Positions 56,603 to 64,000 of a stretch of 64,000 nt of DNA are shown here, in pieces. The stretch is taken from positions 1,798,501 to 1,862,500 of the forward strand of contig NZ_JAJLMN010000001.1 of NCBI RefSeq assembly GCF_021730615.1. The letters are read 5' to 3'. The translations under genes and the position numbers were made by a program. The stretch's first letter is position 1; each line of letters begins with the position of its first letter. The stretch is from Lichenibacterium dinghuense (GTDB taxonomy: Bacteria > Pseudomonadota > Alphaproteobacteria > Rhizobiales > Beijerinckiaceae). Under the pieces are notes generated by a model. The model saw only the letters and a list, made by a program, of their open reading frames with translations. It was not told the DNA's origin and searched no databases.

Positions 56603-57574
56603 ATGACAGATGGATCCGCCCCGCTCCGCATCGCCGTCCTCGACGACTACCAGGGCGTGGCCCGCGGCTTCGCCGACTGGGACAGCCTCGCCGGCACTGA
56701 GACAACGTTCTTCCACGACCACGAGTCCGACCCGGCGGGGCTCGCGGCGCGCCTCGCGCCCTTCGACATCCTCGTGCTGACGCGCGAGCGCACGCCGCTC
56801 GGCGCGGAGCTCCTGGCCGCCCTGCCCCGCCTGAAGCTCGTCGTCACGATGGGGCTCTGGAACGCGGCGATCGACGTCGCGGCCTGCGCGGCGCGCGGCG
56901 TGCCGGTCTGCGGCACGGCGGGCGGCGAGCCGGACGCCACGCCGGCCCTCGCCTGGGGCCTCGTGCTCGGGGTGACGCGCGGCATCGCCCGGCAGGCCGC
57001 CTCGGTCGCGGCCGGCGGCTGGCAGGTCGGGCTCGGCACCGACGTGAAGGGCAGGACGCTGGGCATCCTCGGCCTCGGCAAGATCGGCCGGCGCGTCGCC
57101 GAGTTCGGCCGCGTCTTCGGCATGCGGTGCGTCGCCTGGAGCCAGAACCTCAGGGCCGAGGACGCCGCGGCGGTCGGCGTCGAGCGCGTCGAGAAGGACG
57201 CGCTGTTCCGCGAGGCCGACGTTCTGACCGTGCACCTCAAGCTCGGCGAGCGCACGCGCGGGCTCGTCGGCGCGCGCGAGCTCGGGCTGATGAAGCCCAC
57301 CGCCTACCTCGTCAACACGTCGCGCGGGCCGATCGTCGACGAGGCGGCGCTGGTCGAGGCGCTGCGGGCCGGGCGCCTCGCCGGCGCGGGGCTCGACGTG
57401 TTCGACACCGAGCCGCTGCCCGAGCACCACCCGCTGCGCACCATGCCGACCGTGCTGGCGACGCCCCACATCGGCTACGTCAGCCGCGCCACCTACGAGG
57501 CCGCCTTCCCGCAGATGGTGGAGTGCATCGCGGCGTGGCGGCGAGGCGCGCCGGTGCGCGTGCTGGAGGGATAG
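56603..57574 (+). CDS. D-2-hydroxyacid dehydrogenase family protein
   Basis: A 323-aa NAD-dependent dehydrogenase of the phosphoglycerate-dehydrogenase superfamily. The nucleotide loop is LGLGKIGRRVAEFG, and the catalytic Arg, Glu and His are in NTSRGPIVDE, VFDTEPLPEHHPL and ATPHIGYVSR. The opening RIAVLDDYQGVA belongs to a subgroup distinct from SerA; no ACT domain is present. Substrate unknown. Divergent from the ornithine decarboxylase. Confidence 0.88.
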   Translation: MTDGSAPLRIAVLDDYQGVARGFADWDSLAGTETTFFHDHESDPAGLAARLAPFDILVLTRERTPLGAELLAALPRLKLVVTMGLWNAAIDVAACAARGVPVCGTAGGEPDATPALAWGLVLGVTRGIARQAASVAAGGWQVGLGTDVKGRTLGILGLGKIGRRVAEFGRVFGMRCVAWSQNLRAEDAAAVGVERVEKDALFREADVLTVHLKLGERTRGLVGARELGLMKPTAYLVNTSRGPIVDEAALVEALRAGRLAGAGLDVFDTEPLPEHHPLRTMPTVLATPHIGYVSRATYEAAFPQMVECIAAWRRGAPVRVLEG

Positions 57575-57634
57575 CACGCGCCGATCCGTGCAGGCATTCA
57601 GCGGCGAGAAGCGGATACACGGGAGAGATGCGCC

Positions 57635-57967
57635 ATGGTGCGACGCGCGAGGGCAACTGGGCGGCGGGGGTCATGGCTCGCCGAAGTCGATGGCGAAATA
57701 TACCCCTGCGTTCATAAGCACTGGTTCCGAGGTGGCCGTTATGACGATCCCGAACTCCGACCCGGCGACAGAAAGAGCGAAGAACTTGTCGCATTCCTTC
57801 GTCAGAGGAAAGCGGCCGTCTTAACCGATGACGCGGTAACTGAGCAAGATGGCGGACCACTCGGCTTCAGGCGCCTGGGATACATCGCATTGTGGTCGAT
57901 CGACAGCATAGAGTTCGATTCGGCTGGTCTACGCTTTCGTTTCACGAGCCGACTGGCAGAGCTTTGA
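57635..57967 (+). CDS. Hypothetical protein, lower GC than neighbours
   Basis: A 110-aa soluble protein of unknown family. After a basic N-terminus it reads WLAEVDGEIYPCVHKHWFRGGRYDDPELRPG, then KSEELVAFLRQRKAAVLTDDAV and GFRRLGYIALWSIDSIEFDSAGLRFRF. The codon choice is less GC-biased than the surrounding genes, which suggests recent acquisition. Coding seems real because the composition is protein-like over the full frame; a start at 57635 has only a weak ribosome site. Confidence 0.5.
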   Translation: MVRRARATGRRGSWLAEVDGEIYPCVHKHWFRGGRYDDPELRPGDRKSEELVAFLRQRKAAVLTDDAVTEQDGGPLGFRRLGYIALWSIDSIEFDSAGLRFRFTSRLAEL

Positions 57968-58032
57968 GGATGCATAGAACACCTCCGAATTGATAGGTTC
58001 GGCTCAGTGACGGTTCGAATCTGCCGCGGATC

Positions 58033-59163
58033 CTACTCCCCCCGGAGCGCCATGTCGTCCCGGTGGATCATCGCGGCGCGGCCGGTGGCGCCGGTCAGCC
58101 CCTCGATGTCGCGGCTGTTGCGGCCGACGAGCAGCAGGGCGTTGGCGCTGTCGAAGGCCGACAGCCCGCGGCCGAGCTCGCTGCCGTGGGGATCGAGGAT
58201 GCGCAGGCAGTCGCCGCGCGCGAACTCGCCCGTCACCGCGACCACGCCCGCGGGCAGCAGGCTCGCCCCCTGCCCGAGCGCCCGCGCGGCACCCTCGTCG
58301 ATGATGAGCGCGCCGCGCGGCTCCAGCGTGCCGCCGATCCACACCTTGCGGGCGGCGCGGGGATTCGACGCCGTGGTGAACCAGGTGCAGCGCCCGCCCT
58401 CGCGGATGCGGGCGAGCGGCTGGAACACGCGGCCGTCCGCGATCACCATGTGGGTGCCCCCGGCCGTGGCGATCTTGGCGGCCTCGACCTTGGTGCGCAT
58501 GCCGCCGCGCGAATAGATCGAGGCCGCGCCGCCCGCCATGGCCTCGATGGACGCGTCAATCCGCTCGACCACGGGGATCAGCGTCGCGGACGGGTCCTGC
58601 GCCGGGGGCGCCGTGTAGAGGCCGTCGATATCGCTGAGCAGGACCAGGAGGTCGGCCGACGCCATGGTGGCGACGCGGGCCGCCAGGCGGTCGTTGTCGC
58701 CGTAGCGGATCTCGCTCGTCGCCACCGTGTCGTTCTCGTTGATGACCGGCACGGCGCGGAGCCCGAACAGCCGCTCCATCGTGGCGCGGGCGTTGAGGTA
58801 GCGGCGGCGCTCCTCCGTGTCGCCCGGCGTCACCAGCACCTGCCCGGCCGTGATGCCGCGCGCGCCCAGCACCTCGGCCCAGATGCGCGCCAGCGCGATC
58901 TGGCCGACCGCGGCGGCGGCCTGGCTGTCGTCGAGCTTCAGCGCACCCGGGGGCAGCTTCAGCACGCGCTGCCCGAGCGCCACCGCGCCCGACGACACGA
59001 CCGCCACGTCCGCCCCGGCGCGGTGCAGCCCCGCGATGTCGTCGCCGAGCGCCTCCAGCCAGGCGCGCTTGGGCGTGCCGGCGGCGGCGTCCACCACGAG
59101 CGACGAGCCCACCTTGACGACGATGCGGCGGAAGCGGTCGAGCGTGGGGAGGGGCGGAGTCAT
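58033..59163 (-). CDS. proB: Glutamate 5-kinase
   Basis: A 376-aa enzyme phosphorylating glutamate for proline synthesis. The amino-acid-kinase domain starts [13 protein letters not shown] and contains [37 protein letters not shown] and [11 protein letters not shown]; a C-terminal PUA domain follows (about 285-376, [19 protein letters not shown]). Feedback-sensitive long form. In many relatives obgE and proA flank it; neither is present here. Confidence 0.95.
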   Translation of the reverse strand: MTPPLPTLDRFRRIVVKVGSSLVVDAAAGTPKRAWLEALGDDIAGLHRAGADVAVVSSGAVALGQRVLKLPPGALKLDDSQAAAAVGQIALARIWAEVLGARGITAGQVLVTPGDTEERRRYLNARATMERLFGLRAVPVINENDTVATSEIRYGDNDRLAARVATMASADLLVLLSDIDGLYTAPPAQDPSATLIPVVERIDASIEAMAGGAASIYSRGGMRTKVEAAKIATAGGTHMVIADGRVFQPLARIREGGRCTWFTTASNPRAARKVWIGGTLEPRGALIIDEGAARALGQGASLLPAGVVAVTGEFARGDCLRILDPHGSELGRGLSAFDSANALLLVGRNSRDIEGLTGATGRAAMIHRDDMALRGE

Positions 59164-59381
59164 CGGGGTCCGGGCGGTGCGGCGGCGGGGTGTCCCGTCT
59201 AAGCAACCCCCCGCAGCTTGTCACACACAAGCTGCGGGGTCAGCGTCGCGGCCATGAGCGGCTCGAAGCGGATGCCGACCCGGTGGAACCTTCGGGCCGG
59301 TGCGGCGCGCATCGGGATGGCCCGGCGCAACGCGGGCGCCGGGCCGGGCATTGGAGGCGCAGCCGAGGAGCGAGGCGCGCC

Positions 59382-59804
59382 ATGGACGACCCCCACGACC
59401 TGCAGCGTTTCATCGCCGCGCAGGCCCCGGTCTTCGACGCCGTGCTGGCGGAGCTGGAGGCGGGGCGCAAGCGCAGCCACTGGATGTGGTTCGTGTTCCC
59501 GCAGGTCGCGGGCCTCGGCTTCAGCGCCATGGCGCAGCGCTACGCGATCCGCTCGCTCGACGAGGCGCGGGCCTATCTGGCGCATCCGGTGCTCGGCGAG
59601 CGGCTGCGGCGCTGCACCGGCCTCGTGCTGGCCGTCGAGGGGCGCGGCATCACGGCGATCCTGGGCTCGCCCGACGACGTCAAGTTCCGCTCGTCGATGA
59701 CGCTGTTCGGGCGCGCCGCGCCGGACGACGCCCTGTATCGGGCGGCGCTCGACCGCTGCTTCAGCGGCATCCCCGATCCCGAAACGCTGGCGCGGCTGGG
59801 ATAG
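59382..59804 (+). CDS. DUF1810 family protein
   Basis: A 140-aa protein of the DUF1810 family (YbiA-neighbour calpastatin-like), with the characteristic blocks DPHDLQRFIAAQAPVFDAVLAELEAGRKRSHWMWFVFPQ (in pieces), GLGFSAMAQRYAIRSLDEARAYLAHPVLGERLR and DDVKFRSSMTLF. Function not established. The ATG at 59382 is the start of similarity. Its neighbours give no operon context. Confidence 0.88.
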   Translation: MDDPHDLQRFIAAQAPVFDAVLAELEAGRKRSHWMWFVFPQVAGLGFSAMAQRYAIRSLDEARAYLAHPVLGERLRRCTGLVLAVEGRGITAILGSPDDVKFRSSMTLFGRAAPDDALYRAALDRCFSGIPDPETLARLG

Positions 59805-59881
59805 GCGGCGTTCTCGGGAGCGCTTTGACGGGCGTCGGGGAACCGACAGGCTCGCCACACCTGCCAGTGCGGAGCATCGCC

Positions 59882-60161
59882 ATGTCGCTCGCGAAGGGAG
59901 CCGAACCCGGCCGGTCCTGGATGCCGGTCGAGGACTTCCGCGCCTTCCAGACGACGCGGCCGGACGGGGAAGGCTGGGAACTGATCGACGGGGTGCCGGT
60001 GATGATGACGCCGACATCCGTCAACCATGCCCGCATCGCCGGCAACGTCGAGCGCCTCCTGTGCGATGCTCTCGACGCCTTCGATCCGGCTCGGACGGCG
60101 CTGCACGGTCGCCGATGTCTACCGGGGCACGCCGCTGCTGCGCGGCCTCGCGCGGCCCTGA
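59882..60161 (+). pseudogene. Truncated Uma2-family (PD-(D/E)XK nuclease-fold) gene
   Basis: The N-terminal part reads MSLAKGAEPGRSWMPVEDFR then GWELIDGVPVMMTPTSVNHARIAGNVERLLCDAL, the standard opening of Uma2 proteins (normally about 190 aa). After residue 77 the frame degenerates. In another frame, VADVYRGTPLLRGLARP ending at the TGA at 60159-60161 looks like the family's C-terminal end. The middle, with the catalytic Asp and Glu-x-Lys, is missing, so an internal deletion with frameshift has inactivated the gene. Confidence 0.65.
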
Positions 60162-61145
60162 TCAGAACCAGCCCTTCACCCGGAGCCACACCATCGGCAC
60201 CACGATGCTGAGCACCACGAGGAACAGCCCCCACTGGTAGCCGTAGGCCCAGTCGTATTCCGGCATGTTCTTGAAGTTCATGCCGTAGAGCCCCACCACG
60301 AAGGTCGGCGGGATGCCGACCACGGAGATGATCGTCAGCAGCTTGAAGGTGCGGTTCTGCTCGATGTTGATGAAGCCCAGCGTGGAGTCGAGCAGGAACT
60401 GCACCTTGTCGGTCAGGCGCGTCTCGTAGTCGCCGAGCGCCGCCACGTCCTGGCGCAGGATCTCGATCCGCTCGCGGTGGTCCTGGCCGATGCGGTCGCC
60501 GCCCTTGTTGGCCAGGAAGACGAGGAGGCGCGACAGGCCGAGCAGGCTGTCGCGGGCGTGCGAGGTGGTGTCGCCGCTGCGCCCGATCACCTGCAGGGTT
60601 TCCCGCAGGCGGCGCTCGATGCGGATCGGCTTCTGCCGCCCGTCGCGCTGGGCGATGTTGAAGATCCGCTTCGACACCGCGTCGAGGTCGGCCCCCACCG
60701 CCTCCATGCCGTCCGCCATGCGGGCGATGATCCCGTCGAGCAGGCCGAGCAGCGCGTCCACCGGCCCGTCGAGCGGGGCCGCGCCCTGCCGGCCCGCCAC
60801 GTAGTCCGAGAAGCTCTTCAGCGTGTGGGCCCGCACCGTCACGAGGCGGTCGGGGCCGAGCACGAAGCCCACGGGCGTCGTGTGCAGCAGGCCCTCCTCG
60901 CGGTAGAGCACGGGCGTCGACATCATCAGCACGCCATCCTCCGCGACGAGGCGGCTCGACGGCTCGATCTCGGCGAGCTGGTGCGGGCGCGGCAGGATGA
61001 AGCCCGTGGCCCGCTCGACGCGGTCGTCCTCGGCGTCCGAGGGGTCGATCAGGTCGATCCACAGCGTGTCGTCGCCCAGCGCGAGCGGCGTCGCGGCGGG
61101 CGGGATCTCGCGGGCCGAGGCCGCGGGGTCGTAGAGCGTGATCAT
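60162..61145 (-). CDS. corA: CorA-family magnesium/cobalt channel
   Basis: A 327-aa inner-membrane divalent-cation channel. The soluble alpha/beta and helical domain fills residues 1-265 (RLVVFLANKGGDRIGQDHRERIEILRQDVAAL in pieces gives the long stalk helix), and two C-terminal spans follow, the first ending in the selectivity motif YGMNF near residue 286 with the usual short loop MPEYDW. Closer to the ZntB/CorA branch with a short N-terminal domain. It abuts the Uma2 remnant tail to tail. Confidence 0.93.
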   Translation of the reverse strand: MITLYDPAASAREIPPAATPLALGDDTLWIDLIDPSDAEDDRVERATGFILPRPHQLAEIEPSSRLVAEDGVLMMSTPVLYREEGLLHTTPVGFVLGPDRLVTVRAHTLKSFSDYVAGRQGAAPLDGPVDALLGLLDGIIARMADGMEAVGADLDAVSKRIFNIAQRDGRQKPIRIERRLRETLQVIGRSGDTTSHARDSLLGLSRLLVFLANKGGDRIGQDHRERIEILRQDVAALGDYETRLTDKVQFLLDSTLGFINIEQNRTFKLLTIISVVGIPPTFVVGLYGMNFKNMPEYDWAYGYQWGLFLVVLSIVVPMVWLRVKGWF

Positions 61146-61271
61146 GGACGATGGGGCCTCGACGCGGGTGTCCGGAGGCGCGCGGCCTGCGGCGCCCCGG
61201 CAAACTGATATCCGAAGGTCCGGGGATCCGCCCCGTGCCCCGCGGAGGGCCGGGGGCCCTCCGATCCCGGA

Positions 61272-63050
61272 TCACGAGCGTTTGAGCGGGCGCCGGATCG
61301 CGCGCCGCTCGCGGCCGTCGGGGCGCGGCTCGTTCAGCAGCTTGCGGAACTCGTCGCGCTTCTCGTGCACGGAGGCGATCACGTAGCCGGCCGCCACCCC
61401 CATGTCGACGAGCGCCGCCTCGCTGAGCTGCAGGCTCGCCTCGATGGTCTCGGGCACGGCGTCGGTGGCGCCGAGGTCGTAGAGGCGGCGGGCCTGCTCG
61501 GCGTCCCGCGCGCGGGCCACGATGGTGAGGTCGGCCCGCCCCGCCCGCGCGGCCTCCACCACCTCCTCGGCGACGCGGGGGTCGTTGAGCGTCACCACGA
61601 GCCCGCGGGCCGCGCCGAGCCCGCACTTCTCCAGGAAGTCGTGGCGCGTGGCGTCGCCGTAATAGACCGGGACCCCGGCGTCGCGCTCGCGCCGCACGAG
61701 CCGCGGGTCGCCGTCCACCGCGATGAACGGCAGGCCGTGCAGCGCCACCATCTCGCCGACGAGCCGCCCCACGCGGCCGTAGCCCACGATGATGACGCGC
61801 GCTTCCCCGTCGTCGGGCGGCGGCTCGGAGGGGACCGGCACGGCCGCGGGCCGCCGCCCGAGCCGCTGGCCGAGGCGGGCGAGGGCCGGGATCAGCATCA
61901 TGGTGAGGGTCACGGCGACCACGGTGACGTGGGCGACCTCGCCCGGCAGCAGGCCGGCCGCGGCGGCCTGCGCCACCAGCACGAAGGCGAACTCGCCCGC
62001 GGGCCCCAGGAGCAGCGCCACCTCGCCCGCCACGCCGCGCGGCAGCCGGAAGGCCCGCGCGAGCCCGTAGACGACGAGCGCCTTGAGGGCCACCACGCCG
62101 AGCACGAGCGCCGCGATGACATCCGGCCGCGCCGCGATGGCGCCGAGGTCGAGCCGCACGCCGATCGACACGAAGAACAGCCCGAGCAGCAGGCCCTTGA
62201 AGGGCTCGATCGTCACCTCGATCTCGCGGCGGAACTCGGTCTCCGCGAGCAGCAGCCCGGCCAGGAAGGCGCCGAGCGACATGGACAGGCCCCCGGCCAC
62301 AGCGACGGCGCCGGTGCCGATGACGACGAGCAGGCAGGCCGCCATGAACAGCTCGGTCGACTTCGTCGCCGCCACGACGTGGAACAGCGGGCGCAGCACC
62401 AGCCGGCCGAGGAACACGATCAGCGCCAGCGCCAGGACGGCGGGGCCGAGCGTGAACAGCAGCGCCACGCCGAGGCCGCCCTCGCGCGGCGCCGACAGCG
62501 CCGTCACGGTGAACAGCAGCGGCGCCACCGCGAGGTCCTGGAACAGCAGCACGGAGAAGACGGTGCGGCCCGCGGAGGAGTTCAGGTGCTTGCGCTCGGC
62601 CAGCACCGGCACGGTCACGGCGGTGGAGGACAGCGCCAGCGCCAGCCCCAGCACGACCGCGGCGGGGGCCGACAGGCCGAGCATCACCGCGGGGGCGACG
62701 ACGACGGCGGCCGAAAGCAGGAGCTGCAGCGCGCCGAGGCCGAACACCAGGCGCCGGAGCCGCGACAGGCGCTCGAAGCTGAGCTCCAGCCCCACCATGA
62801 ACAGGAGGAACACGACGCCGAACTCGGCGATGCCGTCGAGGGGGCTGTCCTCGCCGATCGACAGGGCCGACAGCGCCGGCACGATCCGGGCCAGCCACCC
62901 GAGGCCGTAGGGCCCGAGCGCCACGCCGGCGATGAGGAAGCCCAGCACGGGCGACACGCGCAGGCGGTGGAACAGCGGCACCGCGATGCCCGCCGTGCCG
63001 AGAAACAGCAACGTTTCGCGCGTGCCCTCCGGTATCGCCTGCCCCGCCAT
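61272..63050 (-). CDS. CPA2-family cation:proton antiporter with TrkA-N domain (KefB/KefC-like)
   Basis: A 592-aa inner-membrane transporter. About twelve spans fill residues 1-390, with the exchanger signature GVVFLLFMVGLELSF and the LLFQDLAVAPLL block. A cytosolic TrkA-N/RCK domain starts near 418 (VIIVGYGRVGRLVGEMVA) and includes VYYGDATRHDFLEKCG and the NAD site. KefB/C-type systems release potassium under glutathione control; no KefF/KefG ancillary subunit is adjacent. The 125-base gap to corA shows nothing definite. Confidence 0.9.
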   Translation of the reverse strand: MAGQAIPEGTRETLLFLGTAGIAVPLFHRLRVSPVLGFLIAGVALGPYGLGWLARIVPALSALSIGEDSPLDGIAEFGVVFLLFMVGLELSFERLSRLRRLVFGLGALQLLLSAAVVVAPAVMLGLSAPAAVVLGLALALSSTAVTVPVLAERKHLNSSAGRTVFSVLLFQDLAVAPLLFTVTALSAPREGGLGVALLFTLGPAVLALALIVFLGRLVLRPLFHVVAATKSTELFMAACLLVVIGTGAVAVAGGLSMSLGAFLAGLLLAETEFRREIEVTIEPFKGLLLGLFFVSIGVRLDLGAIAARPDVIAALVLGVVALKALVVYGLARAFRLPRGVAGEVALLLGPAGEFAFVLVAQAAAAGLLPGEVAHVTVVAVTLTMMLIPALARLGQRLGRRPAAVPVPSEPPPDDGEARVIIVGYGRVGRLVGEMVALHGLPFIAVDGDPRLVRRERDAGVPVYYGDATRHDFLEKCGLGAARGLVVTLNDPRVAEEVVEAARAGRADLTIVARARDAEQARRLYDLGATDAVPETIEASLQLSEAALVDMGVAAGYVIASVHEKRDEFRKLLNEPRPDGRERRAIRRPLKRS

Positions 63051-63099
63051 GCCGCCCCCTGACCCGCCTCCCCTGTTTGACGGGATCGGGCGCGGCCGA

Positions 63100-63954
63100 T
63101 CAAGCGGAAGCGTCGAGCGCCTTGCGCAGGGTGCGCAGGTCCGCCCAGGCGAGCTTCTTGTGGGCCGGGGTGCGCAGCAGGTAGGCCGGGTGGAGCATCG
63201 GCAGGGCGCGCACGGTGCGGCGCCCGGTGTCGTAGTCGTGCCAGCGGCCGCGCAGCCGCATGATGCCCTCCTTGGCGCCGAGCAGGCTCTGCGCCGCCGG
63301 CCCGCCGAGGCAGAGCAGGAAATCCGGGTCCGCCAGCTCGATCTGCCGCGCGATGAAGGGCCGGCAGATCGCCACCTCCTGCGGGGTCGGCGTGCGGTTG
63401 CCCGGCGGGCGCCAGGGCACGACGTTGGCGACGTAGACGGCCGACCGGTCGAGCCCGATGGCCTTCAGCATGCGGTCGAGCAGCTGGCCCGACCGGCCCG
63501 AGAAGGGCCGGCCCTGGCGATCCTCCTCGGCGCCCGGCGCTTCCCCCACGGCCATGACGCGGCCCGACGGCTCGCCGTCCGAGAAGGCGAGGCGCGTGGC
63601 CGTGCCCTTGAGGCTGCAGCCCTCGAAGGCTTCGAGCACGGCCTTCAGCTCGTCGAGGTCGCGCGCTTCGGCGGCCGCCTCGCGGGCCGAGCGCGCCGCG
63701 AGCTCCGCCGACAGCGCCGCGGCGCCCCCGACGAGCGGCGGCGCGGCCAGCCCCGGCAGCCCCGGCGCGGCGAGGCCGGCCGGCGCGCGGCGCGGCGCCT
63801 CGGCCGAGGCTTCCGGCTTCGGGGCGGCGGCCGCCGCCGCGGCCTCGGCGAAACGGTCGTGCGGCTCGGCGTCCACCGCGATATCGACGCCCATGTCGAC
63901 GTACCAGCGCAGCAGCGCTTCGAGTTCGTCGCGGGCGGCGGCGTCGAGGGTCAT
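63100..63954 (-). CDS. Uracil-DNA glycosylase, family 4/5-like, with reduced cysteine set
   Basis: A 284-aa glycosylase. The catalytic domain starts near residue 100; GEAPGAEEDRQGRPFSGRSG near 135 is motif A of family-4-type enzymes, NVVPWRPPGNRTPTPQE follows, and HPAYLLR near 253 is motif B. Only three cysteines are present (FEGCSLKGTATR, AICRPF, LLCLGG) and the CxxC pair of 4Fe-4S family-4 enzymes is missing, replaced by C-S-L-K-G-T. Hyphomicrobiales have such variants. Residues about 30-90 are an Ala/Pro-rich disordered linker after a short N-terminal helix. Confidence 0.88.
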   Translation of the reverse strand: MTLDAAARDELEALLRWYVDMGVDIAVDAEPHDRFAEAAAAAAAPKPEASAEAPRRAPAGLAAPGLPGLAAPPLVGGAAALSAELAARSAREAAAEARDLDELKAVLEAFEGCSLKGTATRLAFSDGEPSGRVMAVGEAPGAEEDRQGRPFSGRSGQLLDRMLKAIGLDRSAVYVANVVPWRPPGNRTPTPQEVAICRPFIARQIELADPDFLLCLGGPAAQSLLGAKEGIMRLRGRWHDYDTGRRTVRALPMLHPAYLLRTPAHKKLAWADLRTLRKALDASA

Positions 63955-64000
63955 CCTCCCTCTTAGGACGGTTTGGTACGGCGTTGAAGGCCGCGGCCGA

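Noticed and set aside
57970-58030. tRNA-like string GGTTCGAATCTGCC
   Set aside because: A T-arm can be drawn with one mismatch, but no acceptor, D or anticodon arm is found and there is no CCA, so no tRNA is called.
59761-62898. 1045-codon open frame on the minus strand
   Set aside because: Overlaps corA and the antiporter in another frame; both of those have clear motifs, this has none.

Overview
The window is very GC-rich (about 70% by eye) and gene-dense, with short overlaps between co-directional genes. Several gene sets point to an alphaproteobacterium of the order Hyphomicrobiales (Rhizobiales): the cell-cycle regulator GcrA beside argD-argF, the dnaX-ybaB-recR cluster preceded by a small SRP RNA, a DUF1217-flgF-fliI flagellar cluster, a DsbA-like/DUF721/mutY cluster, and a homospermidine synthase next to an alanine-racemase-fold ornithine decarboxylase. 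The family cannot be fixed from sequence alone; a Methylobacteriaceae/Beijerinckiaceae-type genome would fit. There are no rRNAs, no CRISPR array, no convincing tRNA and no prophage.

Layout. 0-9.4 kb: a metallophosphoesterase and an MFS transporter, a ferritin-like stress protein, a small AT-hook-like protein, periplasmic CpdB, a KaiC-like double ATPase overlapping a hybrid histidine kinase, and an alpha/beta hydrolase. 9.4-13.2 kb: the efeUOB ferrous-iron uptake operon with two Irr-box-like palindromes upstream. 13.2-16.4 kb: two unknown genes and glmS. 16.9-20.4 kb: flagellar genes. 21.4-24.6 kb: gcrA, argD, argF. 24.65-26.07 kb: a palindromic repeat split by an IS110-family element. 26-35 kb: RMD1-type protein, mutY, dciA-like, dsbA-like, hslO, ribF and an acyl-CoA ligase. 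35-38.1 kb: recR, ybaB, dnaX, SRP RNA. 38-45 kb: SDR, WD40 protein, an extreme Met/His-rich secreted protein, hydantoin-racemase-like protein, PPTase, gluQ, alkA-like and a serine protease. 45-51 kb: an overlapping molybdenum-cofactor handling operon ending in tag, then YkgJ, MgtC and CoxG proteins. 51-56.5 kb: GST and the polyamine genes. 56.6-64 kb: a 2-hydroxyacid dehydrogenase, proB, DUF1810, a broken Uma2 gene, corA, a KefB-like antiporter and a uracil-DNA glycosylase.

The most informative locus is the IS110 element. Its ends can be placed to the base because it interrupts one arm of a palindromic repeat: rejoining the flanks through one shared AG (CT on the transposase strand) restores a 15-bp match to the other arm. 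The roughly 170-nt non-coding stretch upstream of the transposase carries four short segments, in the expected order, that match the left and right target flanks and the left and right element ends. This is the guide layout expected of an IS110 bridge RNA, here read directly from sequence.

Other points worth attention are the Met/His-rich secreted protein, a long structured leader upstream of the ornithine decarboxylase (candidate speF RNA), the iron-box pair upstream of efeU, a uracil-DNA glycosylase with too few cysteines for the usual Fe-S cluster, and several unrelated palindromic repeat families.
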